Below, in pieces: positions 1 to 8,299 of a stretch of 56,236 bases of DNA. The number at the start of each line of letters is the position of its first letter. Position 1 is the stretch's first letter. The stretch is taken from NCBI GenBank assembly GCA_017417055.1, contig JAFPZX010000055.1:1-56236 (forward strand), read 5' to 3'. The notes under the pieces are model-generated. The model saw only the letters and a list, made by a program, of their open reading frames with translations, was not told the DNA's origin and did no database searches. Made by a program: the position numbers and the translations under genes. This stretch comes from Anaerolineaceae bacterium (GTDB lineage Bacteria; Chloroflexota; Anaerolineae; Anaerolineales; Anaerolineaceae).

Positions 1-115
1 CTTCTACATTGTCGCGGCAGGTCCCAAAACGGGTGATATGCGCTAATTCATCCGCATCCGGTGTCTGCACCTGGATCCGGTCGCCGTTGATAATCTTTTC
101 AACTGTTCCGCTCAT
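1..115 (-). CDS. Start of an unidentified protein (partial, runs off the window)
   Basis: Only the first 38 codons are visible, on the minus strand, beginning at the ATG whose complement is at 113-115. A strong ribosome binding site (complement of CCCTCCTT at 121-128) precedes it at normal spacing, which fixes the start. The peptide begins MSGTVEKIINGDRIQVQTP and continues with an acidic stretch and a cysteine. There is no signal peptide or membrane segment. The fragment is too short to assign a family, so no function is proposed. A period-7 repeat array starts just upstream of the ribosome binding site. Confidence 0.7.
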   Translation of the reverse strand, partial: MSGTVEKIINGDRIQVQTPDADELAHITRFGTCRDNVE

Positions 116-130
116 ATCAACCCTCCTTCA

Positions 131-220
131 TTAGTTAGGAGTTAGGAGTGAGGAGTTGTTTGGGTTCAGTCCCTGATCTTCGGGAACCTCATCACTCCTT
201 ACTACTTACTTCTTACTCCT
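131..220. repeat. Class A period-7 array, two inverted arms
   Basis: Left arm 131-158 is four heptads (TTAGTTA, GGAGTTA and relatives). Right arm 193-220 is four heptads of roughly complementary sequence (CACTCCT, TACTACT and relatives). The 34-bp centre holds a small GGTTC/GAACC hairpin. The arms could form an imperfect long hairpin. It sits directly upstream of the ribosome binding site of the partial minus-strand gene. Confidence 0.75.
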
Positions 221-315
221 TATACCCAGAGTTTACAGCGGGAATTTCAAAATGTAAACGGGCAATGTTGTCCCTTGACTTTTGTTTAAAAATGTGGTAG
301 GGATATAGAACAAAG

Positions 316-346
316 AACGGGACAGCTCCGGAATAACCGTCCCGTT
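316..346. repeat. GGGAC-type hairpin, class D-like
   Basis: An 8-bp perfect stem, AACGGGAC at 316-323 and GTCCCGTT at 339-346. No T-run follows on either strand, so it is not a classical terminator. The rest of the 221-460 gap shows no gene. The only other signal seen is a TTGACT at 275-280 with a poor -10. Confidence 0.5.
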
Positions 347-463
347 TGGGGTACATCTCATTCTAAAGATACGAATCTCTATGAGTTAAGCGTGCAAGAA
401 AAGTGCCGATTAGATATTATTTTTGTAATATTTTAGTCAATAAATAAGTCACTATAAGATTTT

Positions 464-492
464 TTGCGGATTTTAACCGTTTATTGTATAAT
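464..492 (+). promoter_or_regulatory. Sigma-A-type promoter of the secreted Pro/His-rich protein
   Basis: TTGCGG at 464-469 and a perfect TATAAT at 487-492, separated by 17 bp. The predicted transcript starts near 499, just ahead of the ribosome binding site of the gene at 512. Confidence 0.65.
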
Positions 493-511
493 ACAGGCAA
501 AGGAGTGGAAC

Positions 512-964
512 ATGAAACGATATATTTTTGCAATTCTGTGTATCTGCCTGCTGGCGGCTGCCTCTGTTGCTTCGGCACAGGAGCCTGCCTTCTATAAGGT
601 AACTTATGAAGGAAACAATTGTCTGGCATCTGTCCCAACGGACACCAACACTTATAGCGCGGGGACACCCGTTACGGTGCTTTTTGACCCTGTGACCTAT
701 ATGAACGGTTTAATTTTCTACGGTTGGGATTGGAACAATGACGGTGTTGCTGATTTCGGCTATGCTTATAACACCTTCAATATGCCTGCAAAGGACGTAA
801 CAATGAAGGCCATCTGCATCCTGCCGTATTCTCCGGAACCGGCACCGCACCCGCATCCGGGTCCATGGCATCCGGGCCCGTGGGGTCCTTACCATCCGGA
901 ACCGTGGGGCCCTCACCATCCGGAACCGTGGGGTCCGCGTCCTCATAATTTTCCTCACAGATAA
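512..964 (+). CDS. Secreted small protein: InlB-B-repeat-like domain and Pro/His/Trp-rich tail
   Basis: The 150-aa protein starts at the ATG at 512, after AAGGAGTGG at 499-507. Residues 1-23 form a signal peptide (Lys-Arg, hydrophobic core, ASA-Q cleavage site). Residues about 27-105 resemble one InlB B-repeat ('Listeria/Bacteroides' repeat): VTYEGN near the start, VTVLFDP, a GWDWNNDG turn and FNMPAKDVTMKA at the end. Residues about 110-150 are a low-complexity tail of repeated (H)HPEPWGP units, rich in Pro, His, Trp and Gly. Such tails can bind metal ions or cell-wall polymers, but that is inference. It is monocistronic, with its own promoter and a bidirectional terminator. The combination of one B-repeat with a histidine tail is not a family I can name. 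Confidence 0.85.
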   Translation: MKRYIFAILCICLLAAASVASAQEPAFYKVTYEGNNCLASVPTDTNTYSAGTPVTVLFDPVTYMNGLIFYGWDWNNDGVADFGYAYNTFNMPAKDVTMKAICILPYSPEPAPHPHPGPWHPGPWGPYHPEPWGPHHPEPWGPRPHNFPHR

Positions 965-991
965 GAAGAAAATTGATGATGTTATAGGATA

Positions 992-1032
992 AAACAAAGA
1001 CGGTATGAATAAACAACATACCGTCTTTGTTT
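992..1032. terminator. Bidirectional terminator between convergent genes
   Basis: A 16-bp perfect stem (992-1007 with 1017-1032) with a 9-nt loop. T-rich tracts on both sides let it serve the plus-strand gene ending at 964 and the minus-strand gene ending at 1088. Confidence 0.85.
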
Positions 1033-1087
1033 TTCATCCGGAAAGGAATGATACTTCATGTCATTTTTTATGATCCGGATTGAATCG

Positions 1088-1831
1088 TTACTCCGAAAGT
1101 TTGAGAATCCACAGCGGCAGTTCGCTGAGAACAATAACCAGTAAAATCATGATCAGCGCGTAGGCGTAGATATCCTGATATTCATTGAAATAAATGCTGG
1201 TATTGATGGCTTTTCCGAGGGAGTTCCGTGTCTGAACCAGATATTCGGTGGAGATCACAAGCTTGACGCCCATCCCAACCGCGTTGATATAGGCCTGTTT
1301 GAGGTACCCTGCCATCAATGGCAGATGGACATTCCACAGAACCTGAAGATTAAACCCGCTGTTCAGCCGGTAAACATCCATCAGGTCTTTGTCAAGACTG
1401 CGGAATCCCTCGCAGACGGCTTCGCTGATCATGGGAATCAGGATCAGCGAGGTCCCGATAAGAGGTACACGATCATATGTCGTGAGAACCATGATGATCA
1501 CCACCAGCATCAGCATGGGGATGGAGCGCAGCATCATCATTAATGGCCGCAGCAGGATCCGTATAAAATCACTGGCGCCTTCCGCCATTCCAATCATCAA
1601 TCCAAGCACGGTAGAAACAGCCATCGCGCTCAGCAGATGGAGCAGGGTTGTCCGGATCAGCAGCCAGGTTTTGGGTGTAGAAAGCAAACGAAAAAAAGCT
1701 CTCAGAATCTCAGCGGCATCCGGAAAAACCAGTTTGTCGTTTTTTATCCAACCGGCTGCCTGGATCAGGCAGCCGATCAGAATAATTCCAAGAGTGAAAG
1801 CTAAAACTTCTAAAGCTTTACTTCGCCTCAT
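1088..1831 (-). CDS. ABC transporter permease, SsuC/TauC (NMT1-type) family
   Basis: This polytopic protein of about 247 aa has six or so hydrophobic segments and the permease loop near residues 165-190 (EGFRSLDKD ... SGFN ... LPLMAGYL), the EAA-like ATPase contact. Family knowledge places it as the membrane subunit of an aliphatic sulfonate, taurine or pyrimidine-type importer. It follows the binding protein on the same strand and overlaps it by 14 bp. I chose the ATG at 1831, next to the upstream gene's TAA. An in-frame ATG at 1843 is possible. Neither start has a good ribosome binding site, so translational coupling is likely. No ATPase gene lies in this operon, so the complex must borrow one or be incomplete. 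The substrate is unknown. Confidence 0.82.
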   Translation of the reverse strand: MRRSKALEVLAFTLGIILIGCLIQAAGWIKNDKLVFPDAAEILRAFFRLLSTPKTWLLIRTTLLHLLSAMAVSTVLGLMIGMAEGASDFIRILLRPLMMMLRSIPMLMLVVIIMVLTTYDRVPLIGTSLILIPMISEAVCEGFRSLDKDLMDVYRLNSGFNLQVLWNVHLPLMAGYLKQAYINAVGMGVKLVISTEYLVQTRNSLGKAINTSIYFNEYQDIYAYALIMILLVIVLSELPLWILKLSE

Positions 1832-2738
1832 AATAAAAATCATCTGTCGGTACGGAACCGCCGAACTGGCTCAGGTCGATCTCCGCAGTCGCTTCGATTT
1901 GATCTTTCGCGTCAAGCGCCTTCACGAAGGAAATTGCGCAGTTCGGGATGGCAGTCTGCGCCACCTTGACATTCGGCAGGATCTCGAGCGCAACAGCAGC
2001 TTCCGCAAGGGCATTCGGGTCTGTCTGTGCCAGGTTGGCTGCTTCTTCAGCCTTGTCAAGATATTCGGCGGCAGCTTCCGGATGGTTCGCGATGGTGTCC
2101 GCGTTTACAAACAGCCCGGCCTGGGTGAAGCCTTCAAAACCGTTTGCGGCTTTCAGCAGATCGTTGACCGCATAGGCGGTGATAGCTTCATTCTTCATCT
2201 TTGCTGCAGTCAGGGCGGGTTCCGCAGTGACGACGATGGCATTTTCATCCGTGAGCAGCAGAGTCTGGGTGTTGGCTGCGCCGGCGAGATAGTCAACCTG
2301 TGCCGGTTCCAGACCGCTGCCGGCAAGCGCGAAGAGCACAACCGATGCATTGATGGTGTTTTCGCCGAAAAGCGTGATGGCGGCACCATTGATGTCTTCA
2401 AGCGCAAAATCTGCCTTTTGTGAGGCGATGTAAAGGTTGCCCCATGTAACCACGGCAGCCAGCTTGTAGTCTGATTTACCGGCTTTGTAAAGCTTGGCGC
2501 CCGCATTGATCGGCGCGATGATGAAATCAGCGGTTTTGTTGGCAAATTCCGCCGGGATGGTGTCAGCCGCAACGAAGGTGTAATTTTCCGGGGCTTCAGC
2601 TGCCAGAGCGGCAACCGCCAGGGCCGGTGCGCCATTCGGCGCGGAGACTTTGATGGTATATGTGTCATCAGCTGAGACCGGTGCCAAAAACACCGATATC
2701 AGGAAAACGGACAGAATTATGATAATTATTTTTTTCAT
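1818..2738 (-). CDS. ABC transporter substrate-binding protein (SsuA/NMT1-like)
   Basis: The 306-aa protein has a clear signal peptide (residues 1-23, MKK, Ile-rich core, VSA-D). A periplasmic-binding-fold body follows, starting KVSAPNGAPALAVAALA and containing ADFIIAPINAGAKLYKAG, typical of NMT1/SsuA-like proteins that bind small organic ligands. No lipobox cysteine is present, so anchoring is unclear. An AAGGAG site at 2747-2752 supports the start at 2738. It heads a two-gene operon with the permease that overlaps its 3' end. The protein is unusually rich in Ala and poor in Cys and Trp. The ligand cannot be told from sequence. Confidence 0.82.
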   Translation of the reverse strand: MKKIIIIILSVFLISVFLAPVSADDTYTIKVSAPNGAPALAVAALAAEAPENYTFVAADTIPAEFANKTADFIIAPINAGAKLYKAGKSDYKLAAVVTWGNLYIASQKADFALEDINGAAITLFGENTINASVVLFALAGSGLEPAQVDYLAGAANTQTLLLTDENAIVVTAEPALTAAKMKNEAITAYAVNDLLKAANGFEGFTQAGLFVNADTIANHPEAAAEYLDKAEEAANLAQTDPNALAEAAVALEILPNVKVAQTAIPNCAISFVKALDAKDQIEATAEIDLSQFGGSVPTDDFYYEAK

Positions 2739-2920
2739 TGAGATTCTCCTTTATCTCAAAGCCTTTATAGGCTGTGAGCCGGCGGCAGTTTGTATTGTTT
2801 CTATAAACCTGTCACCTTAGGTTCATTATACTCTGATGTGCTGAATTATTATGTTTTTGAGGTACTAAGTCGACATTTTATTTATTTATCGTGTCAGAAC
2901 GTAATTGTATACTGCAATAA

Positions 2921-2950
2921 TTGAGCGGTTTCATAGTATGATTGTATATA
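2921..2950 (+). promoter_or_regulatory. Candidate promoter of the GH13 glucosidase
   Basis: TTGAGC at 2921-2926, an 18-bp spacer and TATATA at 2945-2950. It is the best match in the 290-bp divergent gap, but the -35 is weak. Confidence 0.45.
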
Positions 2951-3026
2951 TTGTTTGTTGAAATTAACGGAGCAGGGACCGCAGTTTTCTCTGTACATTA
3001 TTCAAAAATATATTGGTGGAGGTTGT

Positions 3027-4571
3027 ATGGCAGCTGCATGGCTGAAGGACGCTGTTTTTTATGAAATTTATCCGCAGTCATTCTGTGACTCGAATGGTGA
3101 CGGAATCGGGGATATCAACGGGATCATTTCAAAGCTGGACTATATCAAGGACCTGGGCTGCAATGCTTTGTGGATCAACCCATGTTTTGATTCGCCTTTC
3201 AAAGACGCGGGGTATGACGTTCGGGATTATAAAAAAGTCGCGCCGCGTTACGGGACGAACGAAGATCTGTATCGGCTGTTTGATGAGGCCCACGCAAAGG
3301 GGATTCATGTGCTGCTGGATCTGGTTCCCGGTCACACTTCTGAAGAACATGCCTGGTTCCGTGAGAGTCAAAAAGAAGAGCGCAACGAATACAGTGACCG
3401 CTATATCTGGACGGATTTCTGGCTGCATGGAGCGTCCGGGATGCCTTACATCGGCGGCGAATCGGAGCGGAATGCCTGCTACGTTCTGAATTTCTTCAAA
3501 TGTCAGCCGGCTTTGAATTATGGTTTTCTGCATCCGACCGAATCCTGGCAGTTTTCAATGAACCATCCGGAACCGCTCAAAACCCGGGAGGCTATGAAGG
3601 ACGTGATGCGATTCTGGCTTTCTCATGGCTGCGACGGTTTTCGTGTAGATATGGCGAATTCCCTGGTGAAGGGAGATGACGAAAATAAAACGGGAACCAG
3701 CCTGATCTGGCGGGATGTCCGCAGAATGTTGGACCTCGAATTCCCGAATGCCGCCATGGTTGCGGAATGGAGCGCTCCGAAGCTTGCCCTCCGTGCCGGT
3801 TTTGATATGGATTTTTATCTGAATTACGGCGGAGTGAACGGATACTGCACGCTGATGCGTGACTATTATTATGACGAAAAACACAATGCCAGTTATTTCA
3901 AAAAGGATTCCGGCGGCAATATCAACCGTTTTCTCGGACAGTACCTGGACTGGTATGAAGATACAAAAGACCTGGGCTACATTTCCCTGCTCACCTGCAA
4001 TCACGACACCACCCGCCCGCGCTTTGGACTTGAGCCTGATGAACTGAAACTGGCTTATGCTTTCATTTTCACCATGCCGGGTGTTCCGTTCCTGTATTAC
4101 GGTGATGAGATCGGCATGCGCTTTTTGGATATTCCGACCAAAGAGGGCGGTTATACACGAACCGGTTCCCGCACGCCGATGCAGTGGAACACGGGGAAGA
4201 ACCTTGGATTTTCTGAAGCGGACGAAAAGGATATCTATCTCCCGGTTGACGGCTCGGATGACGCACCGACTGTCACGGATCAGATGAAAGATCCCGATTC
4301 CCTGTTGAACACGGTCAAAGCTGTTCTGAAGCTGCGCCATCAGGAAGAGGATCTGCAGGCAGATGCTGCGTTCCGTGTCGTGTGTTCGGAACCGGGAAAA
4401 CCATTTGTTTACAAACGCGGTGCCTTGTTGTTGGCTGTGAACCCCAACAGCAATGAGGTGAGCCTTGATTTGCCTGATGAAAGTGGAACGAATCTTTTTC
4501 GTATCGGCAGCGGAGATCTCAAAGATGGAAAATTGACGGTCGGTCCGCAGTCTTTCCTGATTTTCCGCTAA
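3027..4571 (+). CDS. GH13 alpha-glucosidase / oligo-1,6-glucosidase-like
   Basis: The 514-aa cytoplasmic enzyme (no signal peptide) hydrolyses or transfers alpha-glucosyl units. The GH13 (beta/alpha)8 barrel begins at once with DAVFYEIYPQSF (residues 8-19). Catalytic residues are visible: nucleophile Asp208 in GFRVDMA, acid/base Glu247 in VAEW, and the transition-state Asp327 in NHD. The length and the barrel-first layout match the oligo-1,6-glucosidase/trehalose-synthase group. The start is the ATG at 3027 after GGTGGAGG (3015-3022); a TTG at 2955 lacks a ribosome binding site. It is a single gene, divergent from the ABC operon. Substrate (maltose, isomaltose, trehalose, sucrose) cannot be decided. 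It probably acts with the other GH13 enzyme and GlgB found at 31.7-36 kb. Confidence 0.9.
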   Translation: MAAAWLKDAVFYEIYPQSFCDSNGDGIGDINGIISKLDYIKDLGCNALWINPCFDSPFKDAGYDVRDYKKVAPRYGTNEDLYRLFDEAHAKGIHVLLDLVPGHTSEEHAWFRESQKEERNEYSDRYIWTDFWLHGASGMPYIGGESERNACYVLNFFKCQPALNYGFLHPTESWQFSMNHPEPLKTREAMKDVMRFWLSHGCDGFRVDMANSLVKGDDENKTGTSLIWRDVRRMLDLEFPNAAMVAEWSAPKLALRAGFDMDFYLNYGGVNGYCTLMRDYYYDEKHNASYFKKDSGGNINRFLGQYLDWYEDTKDLGYISLLTCNHDTTRPRFGLEPDELKLAYAFIFTMPGVPFLYYGDEIGMRFLDIPTKEGGYTRTGSRTPMQWNTGKNLGFSEADEKDIYLPVDGSDDAPTVTDQMKDPDSLLNTVKAVLKLRHQEEDLQADAAFRVVCSEPGKPFVYKRGALLLAVNPNSNEVSLDLPDESGTNLFRIGSGDLKDGKLTVGPQSFLIFR

Positions 4572-4587
4572 AGCTGCTTATTGCTTG

Positions 4588-4710
4588 GGTGAGGAGACAG
4601 TTTTGCGCGAAGCGCAGAGCTGCCCCCTCGCCTTCACTGTTCACGGATCACATGAGGTCTGCCCTGATGTTGCCGCGCACCCGGCACAGCAGGACTAAAC
4701 GCTGTGATGA
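4588..4710. repeat. Class D fragment followed by a class C element
   Basis: 4588-4645 carries a GGAGACAGTTTTGCGCG motif with a partly complementary GAGCTGCCCCC stretch, as in class D copies. 4646-4710 matches class C: GAGGTCTGCCCTGATG, a Gly-Cys-rich centre, then GCACAGCAGGACT. The rest of the 4571-4980 gap holds the terminator below and an AT-rich leader with no clear promoter. Confidence 0.6.
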
Positions 4711-4757
4711 GGCATAGCAAAACCGGCGGACGCCTGAATCGTAACAGCGTTTCTTTT
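4697..4757 (+). terminator. Probable terminator of the GH13 gene
   Basis: AAACGCTG at 4697-4704 pairs with CAGCGTTT at 4745-4752. A smaller AGGC/GCCT stem lies inside, and CTTTTTATTTT follows. Its 5' arm is formed at the edge of the class C repeat. Confidence 0.5.
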
Positions 4758-4979
4758 TATTTTGCCATTTTCTGATTTATTCAGTGTTTTATAGCCTTTT
4801 GTATGATAAAATCAAAAAAAAGCGAATTTGAAAATTCCGGATTTGAAAACCACGGCAGAATTGAGTAAATATAAATTGATTTATAAAAACTCATTCGGAA
4901 CCCGGCTGGTACTTGTCTTTTTGGAAAAAGGTGAGAATATATAACTGAAGTTTATTTGAGTACCGGGTGACAGAGGAAC

Positions 4980-7900
4980 ATGAATATGGTCATAAACAAT
5001 GAAAATTTTCATACCGCGGGTGTAAAACGACAGATTCTGGTTGTAGACGATGATGTTGTCAACCGTGAGATCCTCGGAGAGATTTTAAAACAGAGCTATT
5101 CCGTTCTTTATGCGGAAAATGGCCAGCAGGCACTTGAAATTATACGGGAAAACCAGGAGACCTTATCTTTGATCCTGTTGGACCTGCTGATGCCGGTGAT
5201 GAACGGCAAAGAGGTTTTGAAGCGTGTTACGGAAGACGTCGATCTTGCCCATATTCCGGTGATTGTCCTGACTTCAGACCAGCAGTCGGAAGTAGAATGT
5301 CTGAGCCTGGGGGCTATTGACTTTATCCCCAAACCCTATCCGCAAATCGATGTGATCCTTGCGCGCGTTCGACGTACTATAGAGCTTTCGGAAGACCGGC
5401 GTATTATTCAGGTCACGGAACGGGACACACTTACCGGGCTTTATACAAAAGAATATTTTTTCCGTTATGCTGAACAGTTTGATAACCGTCACAAAGGAAT
5501 GGATACTGACGCGATTTTGGTTGATGTCAACCATTTTCATATGATCAATGAGCGTTATGGAAAAGTCTATGGTGATCAGCTGCTTCGGCAAATTGCTGAT
5601 AACATTCGCAAAGTTACCATGGACCATGGCGGTATCGTCAGCCGGAAAGAGGCTGATACCTTCCTGATTTATTGTCCGCATCGTGATGATTATGAAAACA
5701 TGCTGGAAACCATTTCCTCCGGGATTTATGGTGAGGAAATCGGCGGCTCCCGGATCCACCTGCGAATGGGTGTTTACTCCGTTGTGGACAAATCGCTGGA
5801 TATTGAATTGCGTTTTGACCGCGCCAAAACCGCGGCGGATACAGTGCATGGCAGTTTCACCAAAATGGTGGGTATTTATGACGATGATCTGAACCAACGT
5901 GAGCTTTACGCGGAACAGTTGGTTGAAGATTTTTCCAAAGCGCTGGAAACCAATCAGTTCCTGGTTTATTTCCAGCCGAAATTTGATATCCGTCCCCGCA
6001 ATCCGATTCTCACCGGTGCGGAGGCGCTGGTCCGCTGGAACCATCCAAAATTCGGCATGATCAGTCCGTCTGTTTTTGTTCCGTTGTTCGAAAATAATGG
6101 TTTGATCCAAAAACTGGATGTGTTTGTTTGGCGTGAAACCGCACGGAAGCTTCATGAATGGAAAGAACGTTTTGATTATTCGGTCCCCGTTTCCGTTAAT
6201 GTTTCCCGTGTCGACATCTATGATCCGAATCTGTTGGATACACTGAATGATATTCTCAAATCCAATGATGTGACGACCGACGATCTCTATCTTGAAATAA
6301 CAGAATCCGCGTATACAACAAATTCGGATCAGATCATTGATAAAGTCAAAGAACTGCGGCATGAGGGCTTCCATATCGAAATGGATGATTTCGGTGCCGG
6401 GTATTCCTCGCTGAACATGATTTCAACCCTGCCGATTGATGCGCTGAAACTGGACATGCAGTTCATCCGCAATGCTTTCAAAGAAGGCGGCAGTACCCGG
6501 ATGATCGAGGTCATCATTGATATCGCAGATTTTCTCGGTGTTCCTTCTATTGCGGAAGGTGTCGAGACCGAAGAACAGCTAAAAGCGCTGCGCATGATGG
6601 GATGCGCAGTTGTCCAGGGATATTATTTTTCCAAACCGATTCCACCGGAGGATTTTGAACGATTTATTGCCGAGGGAAAAACTGCCCGTGCTGAGTTGGA
6701 CGCCGCACAGAAGGCTGAAAAAGAAGAAGCTGACGCGAAACTGGCCGCGGAACTGTCCTCAATGCGTCAGGCACATGATCAAAGAATTCAACAGTTGGAA
6801 TCAACAGAAAAAACCGGAGAAAAGCACGCGGAACGGAAAGGCATTTCGATGCGTGCCTTCAATATTTTCCTGACTGTGATCTCAATTTTGATATCGATCG
6901 GTCTTTTTATTATCGACAGAAACGTGAATCGCGGTTATCAGGCATCTGTTGAGGCGGGTGATCGTTTTGTAACGGCGCAGCAGGCAGCTTTCAATATGGA
7001 GTCAGTTTCGGATTATCTGACTGACCGTGTCCGTCTTTTTGTTGTCAGCGGTGATGTTTCCTTTATGAACGAGTTCTTTGAGGAAGTTGATGTTACCAAA
7101 CGCCGCGAAAAGGCGCTTTCCGATCTTGAGTATCTGATGGGGAACAGCAGCGGCAGCAGTGCTTATCAAAGTCTTTCAAACGCGCTTACGCTTTCTAATG
7201 AACTTGTTCAGCGGGAATATCTGGCAATGCGCCTGCGTCTGATGTCCCTTGGTTATTCTTTGGAAAAAATGCCGGCTGTTCTTTCTGAAATACCGGTCGA
7301 TCAAAAATATGCTTCGCTGGCAGCGGAAGAATTGAAAAATGAGTCGATCAATCTTGTGTTTGACGACTATTACATGGGGTATAAAAATCGTATCAAAGCG
7401 AATGTCGGCCAATGTACGCAGGACTTGATAGCAGCAGAGAGCCGGACTATGGATAAAGCTTCCGGTGAGATGCTGAACCTGCTGCAAATTCAATCGATTC
7501 TGACAGCCGCTCTTTTGGTCGTTGTTTTTATCCTCGCTGCTTTTATCAGTACGCAGATCCGAAAACCGCTTACGAATCTGGTGAAAAATATTCGTGCTCA
7601 GCATCCTGACAAACCGACCGGCGCGGAAGAGCTGCGCTTTGTTTCCCGGACATATAACGATTTTCTGGCTGACAGCCGCAAAGTGCGGGCTCAGCTGACT
7701 TATGAAGCAGCCCATGATCCGGTGACCGGACTGTTTAACCGCGGTGCTTATGATTTATTGATCCGCAGCGTAGACATTAACCATGTTGCCCTGATGATTT
7801 TTGATATCGATCAGTTCAAAAAAATCAATGAAATATACGGGCACGATGTGGGTAACCTTGTTTTGAAGCGGGTTGCCGGTGTGCTGAAGCGGAATTTTCG

Positions 7901-8171
7901 CTCGGTTGATTTGATCTTCCGTATGGGAGATGATGAATTTGTCGTGATTTTGACCCGTATGAACAGTTCGCTGCGTCCGTTGGTTCATAATAAGTTTTTA
8001 ATGATCAACAAACAGCTGCAGAACCCGGAAGGTGATGTCCCCGGCGTTTCCGTGTGTGCCGGTGCCGCTTTCTCAGACCGGCAGAATCCGCAGGATAATC
8101 TTTACAATGACGCGGAAAGCGCTCTCAGCAAAGCAAGGGAATCCGGCCGCAGAGAGTGCGTGATTTATTAA
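4980..8171 (+). CDS. REC / degenerate GGDEF / EAL / membrane sensor / GGDEF c-di-GMP protein
   Basis: The protein has 1063 aa. Domains in order: receiver (about 17-137) with phospho-acceptor Asp68, acidic Asp23-Asp24 and Lys118; a GGDEF-like domain (148-300) whose signature is RKEAD (222-226), so inactive as a cyclase; an EAL phosphodiesterase (320-565) with EALVRW at Glu348, LEITES, DDFGAGYSS, AEGVET and QGYYFSKP all intact; a charged coiled coil (566-620); a membrane segment (627-645); an extracytoplasmic region of about 190 residues; a second membrane segment (839-857); and a C-terminal GGDEF with an intact GDDEF signature (983-987). It could both make and break c-di-GMP, one activity driven by phosphorylation and the other by an external signal. 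The start follows AGAGGA; an ATG six bases on is also possible. No cognate kinase adjoins it. A receiver N-terminal to a membrane-spanning diguanylate cyclase is an unusual order. Confidence 0.92.
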   Translation: MNMVINNENFHTAGVKRQILVVDDDVVNREILGEILKQSYSVLYAENGQQALEIIRENQETLSLILLDLLMPVMNGKEVLKRVTEDVDLAHIPVIVLTSDQQSEVECLSLGAIDFIPKPYPQIDVILARVRRTIELSEDRRIIQVTERDTLTGLYTKEYFFRYAEQFDNRHKGMDTDAILVDVNHFHMINERYGKVYGDQLLRQIADNIRKVTMDHGGIVSRKEADTFLIYCPHRDDYENMLETISSGIYGEEIGGSRIHLRMGVYSVVDKSLDIELRFDRAKTAADTVHGSFTKMVGIYDDDLNQRELYAEQLVEDFSKALETNQFLVYFQPKFDIRPRNPILTGAEALVRWNHPKFGMISPSVFVPLFENNGLIQKLDVFVWRETARKLHEWKERFDYSVPVSVNVSRVDIYDPNLLDTLNDILKSNDVTTDDLYLEITESAYTTNSDQIIDKVKELRHEGFHIEMDDFGAGYSSLNMISTLPIDALKLDMQFIRNAFKEGGSTRMIEVIIDIADFLGVPSIAEGVETEEQLKALRMMGCAVVQGYYFSKPIPPEDFERFIAEGKTARAELDAAQKAEKEEADAKLAAELSSMRQAHDQRIQQLESTEKTGEKHAERKGISMRAFNIFLTVISILISIGLFIIDRNVNRGYQASVEAGDRFVTAQQAAFNMESVSDYLTDRVRLFVVSGDVSFMNEFFEEVDVTKRREKALSDLEYLMGNSSGSSAYQSLSNALTLSNELVQREYLAMRLRLMSLGYSLEKMPAVLSEIPVDQKYASLAAEELKNESINLVFDDYYMGYKNRIKANVGQCTQDLIAAESRTMDKASGEMLNLLQIQSILTAALLVVVFILAAFISTQIRKPLTNLVKNIRAQHPDKPTGAEELRFVSRTYNDFLADSRKVRAQLTYEAAHDPVTGLFNRGAYDLLIRSVDINHVALMIFDIDQFKKINEIYGHDVGNLVLKRVAGVLKRNFRSVDLIFRMGDDEFVVILTRMNSSLRPLVHNKFLMINKQLQNPEGDVPGVSVCAGAAFSDRQNPQDNLYNDAESALSKARESGRRECVIY

Positions 8172-8199
8172 TTTCTGACAGGTATCTATTAAAAATAAT

Positions 8200-8260
8200 G
8201 CGCATGGGGACTGGCATCTTGTGCCGCGAAGCCGACACAAACGTACCTGTCCCCATGTGC
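8200..8260. repeat. Class B palindromic element, copy 1
   Basis: An imperfect palindrome: GCGCATGGGGACTGGCAT on the left, CCTGTCCCCATGTGC on the right, with a GTGCCGCGAAGCCGACAC centre. It closely resembles the copies at 27112, 39529, 49925 and 55918. It lies between convergent genes and may act as a terminator, though the T-run is weak. Confidence 0.8.
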
Positions 8261-8299
8261 ACTGCAGCGGGTTTTGAATAGATACGGAATTGTTATGTT

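Noticed and set aside
417-668. A minus-strand ORF overlapping the secreted protein gene
   Set aside because: It covers the promoter and 5' end of a well-supported plus-strand gene and has no family features.
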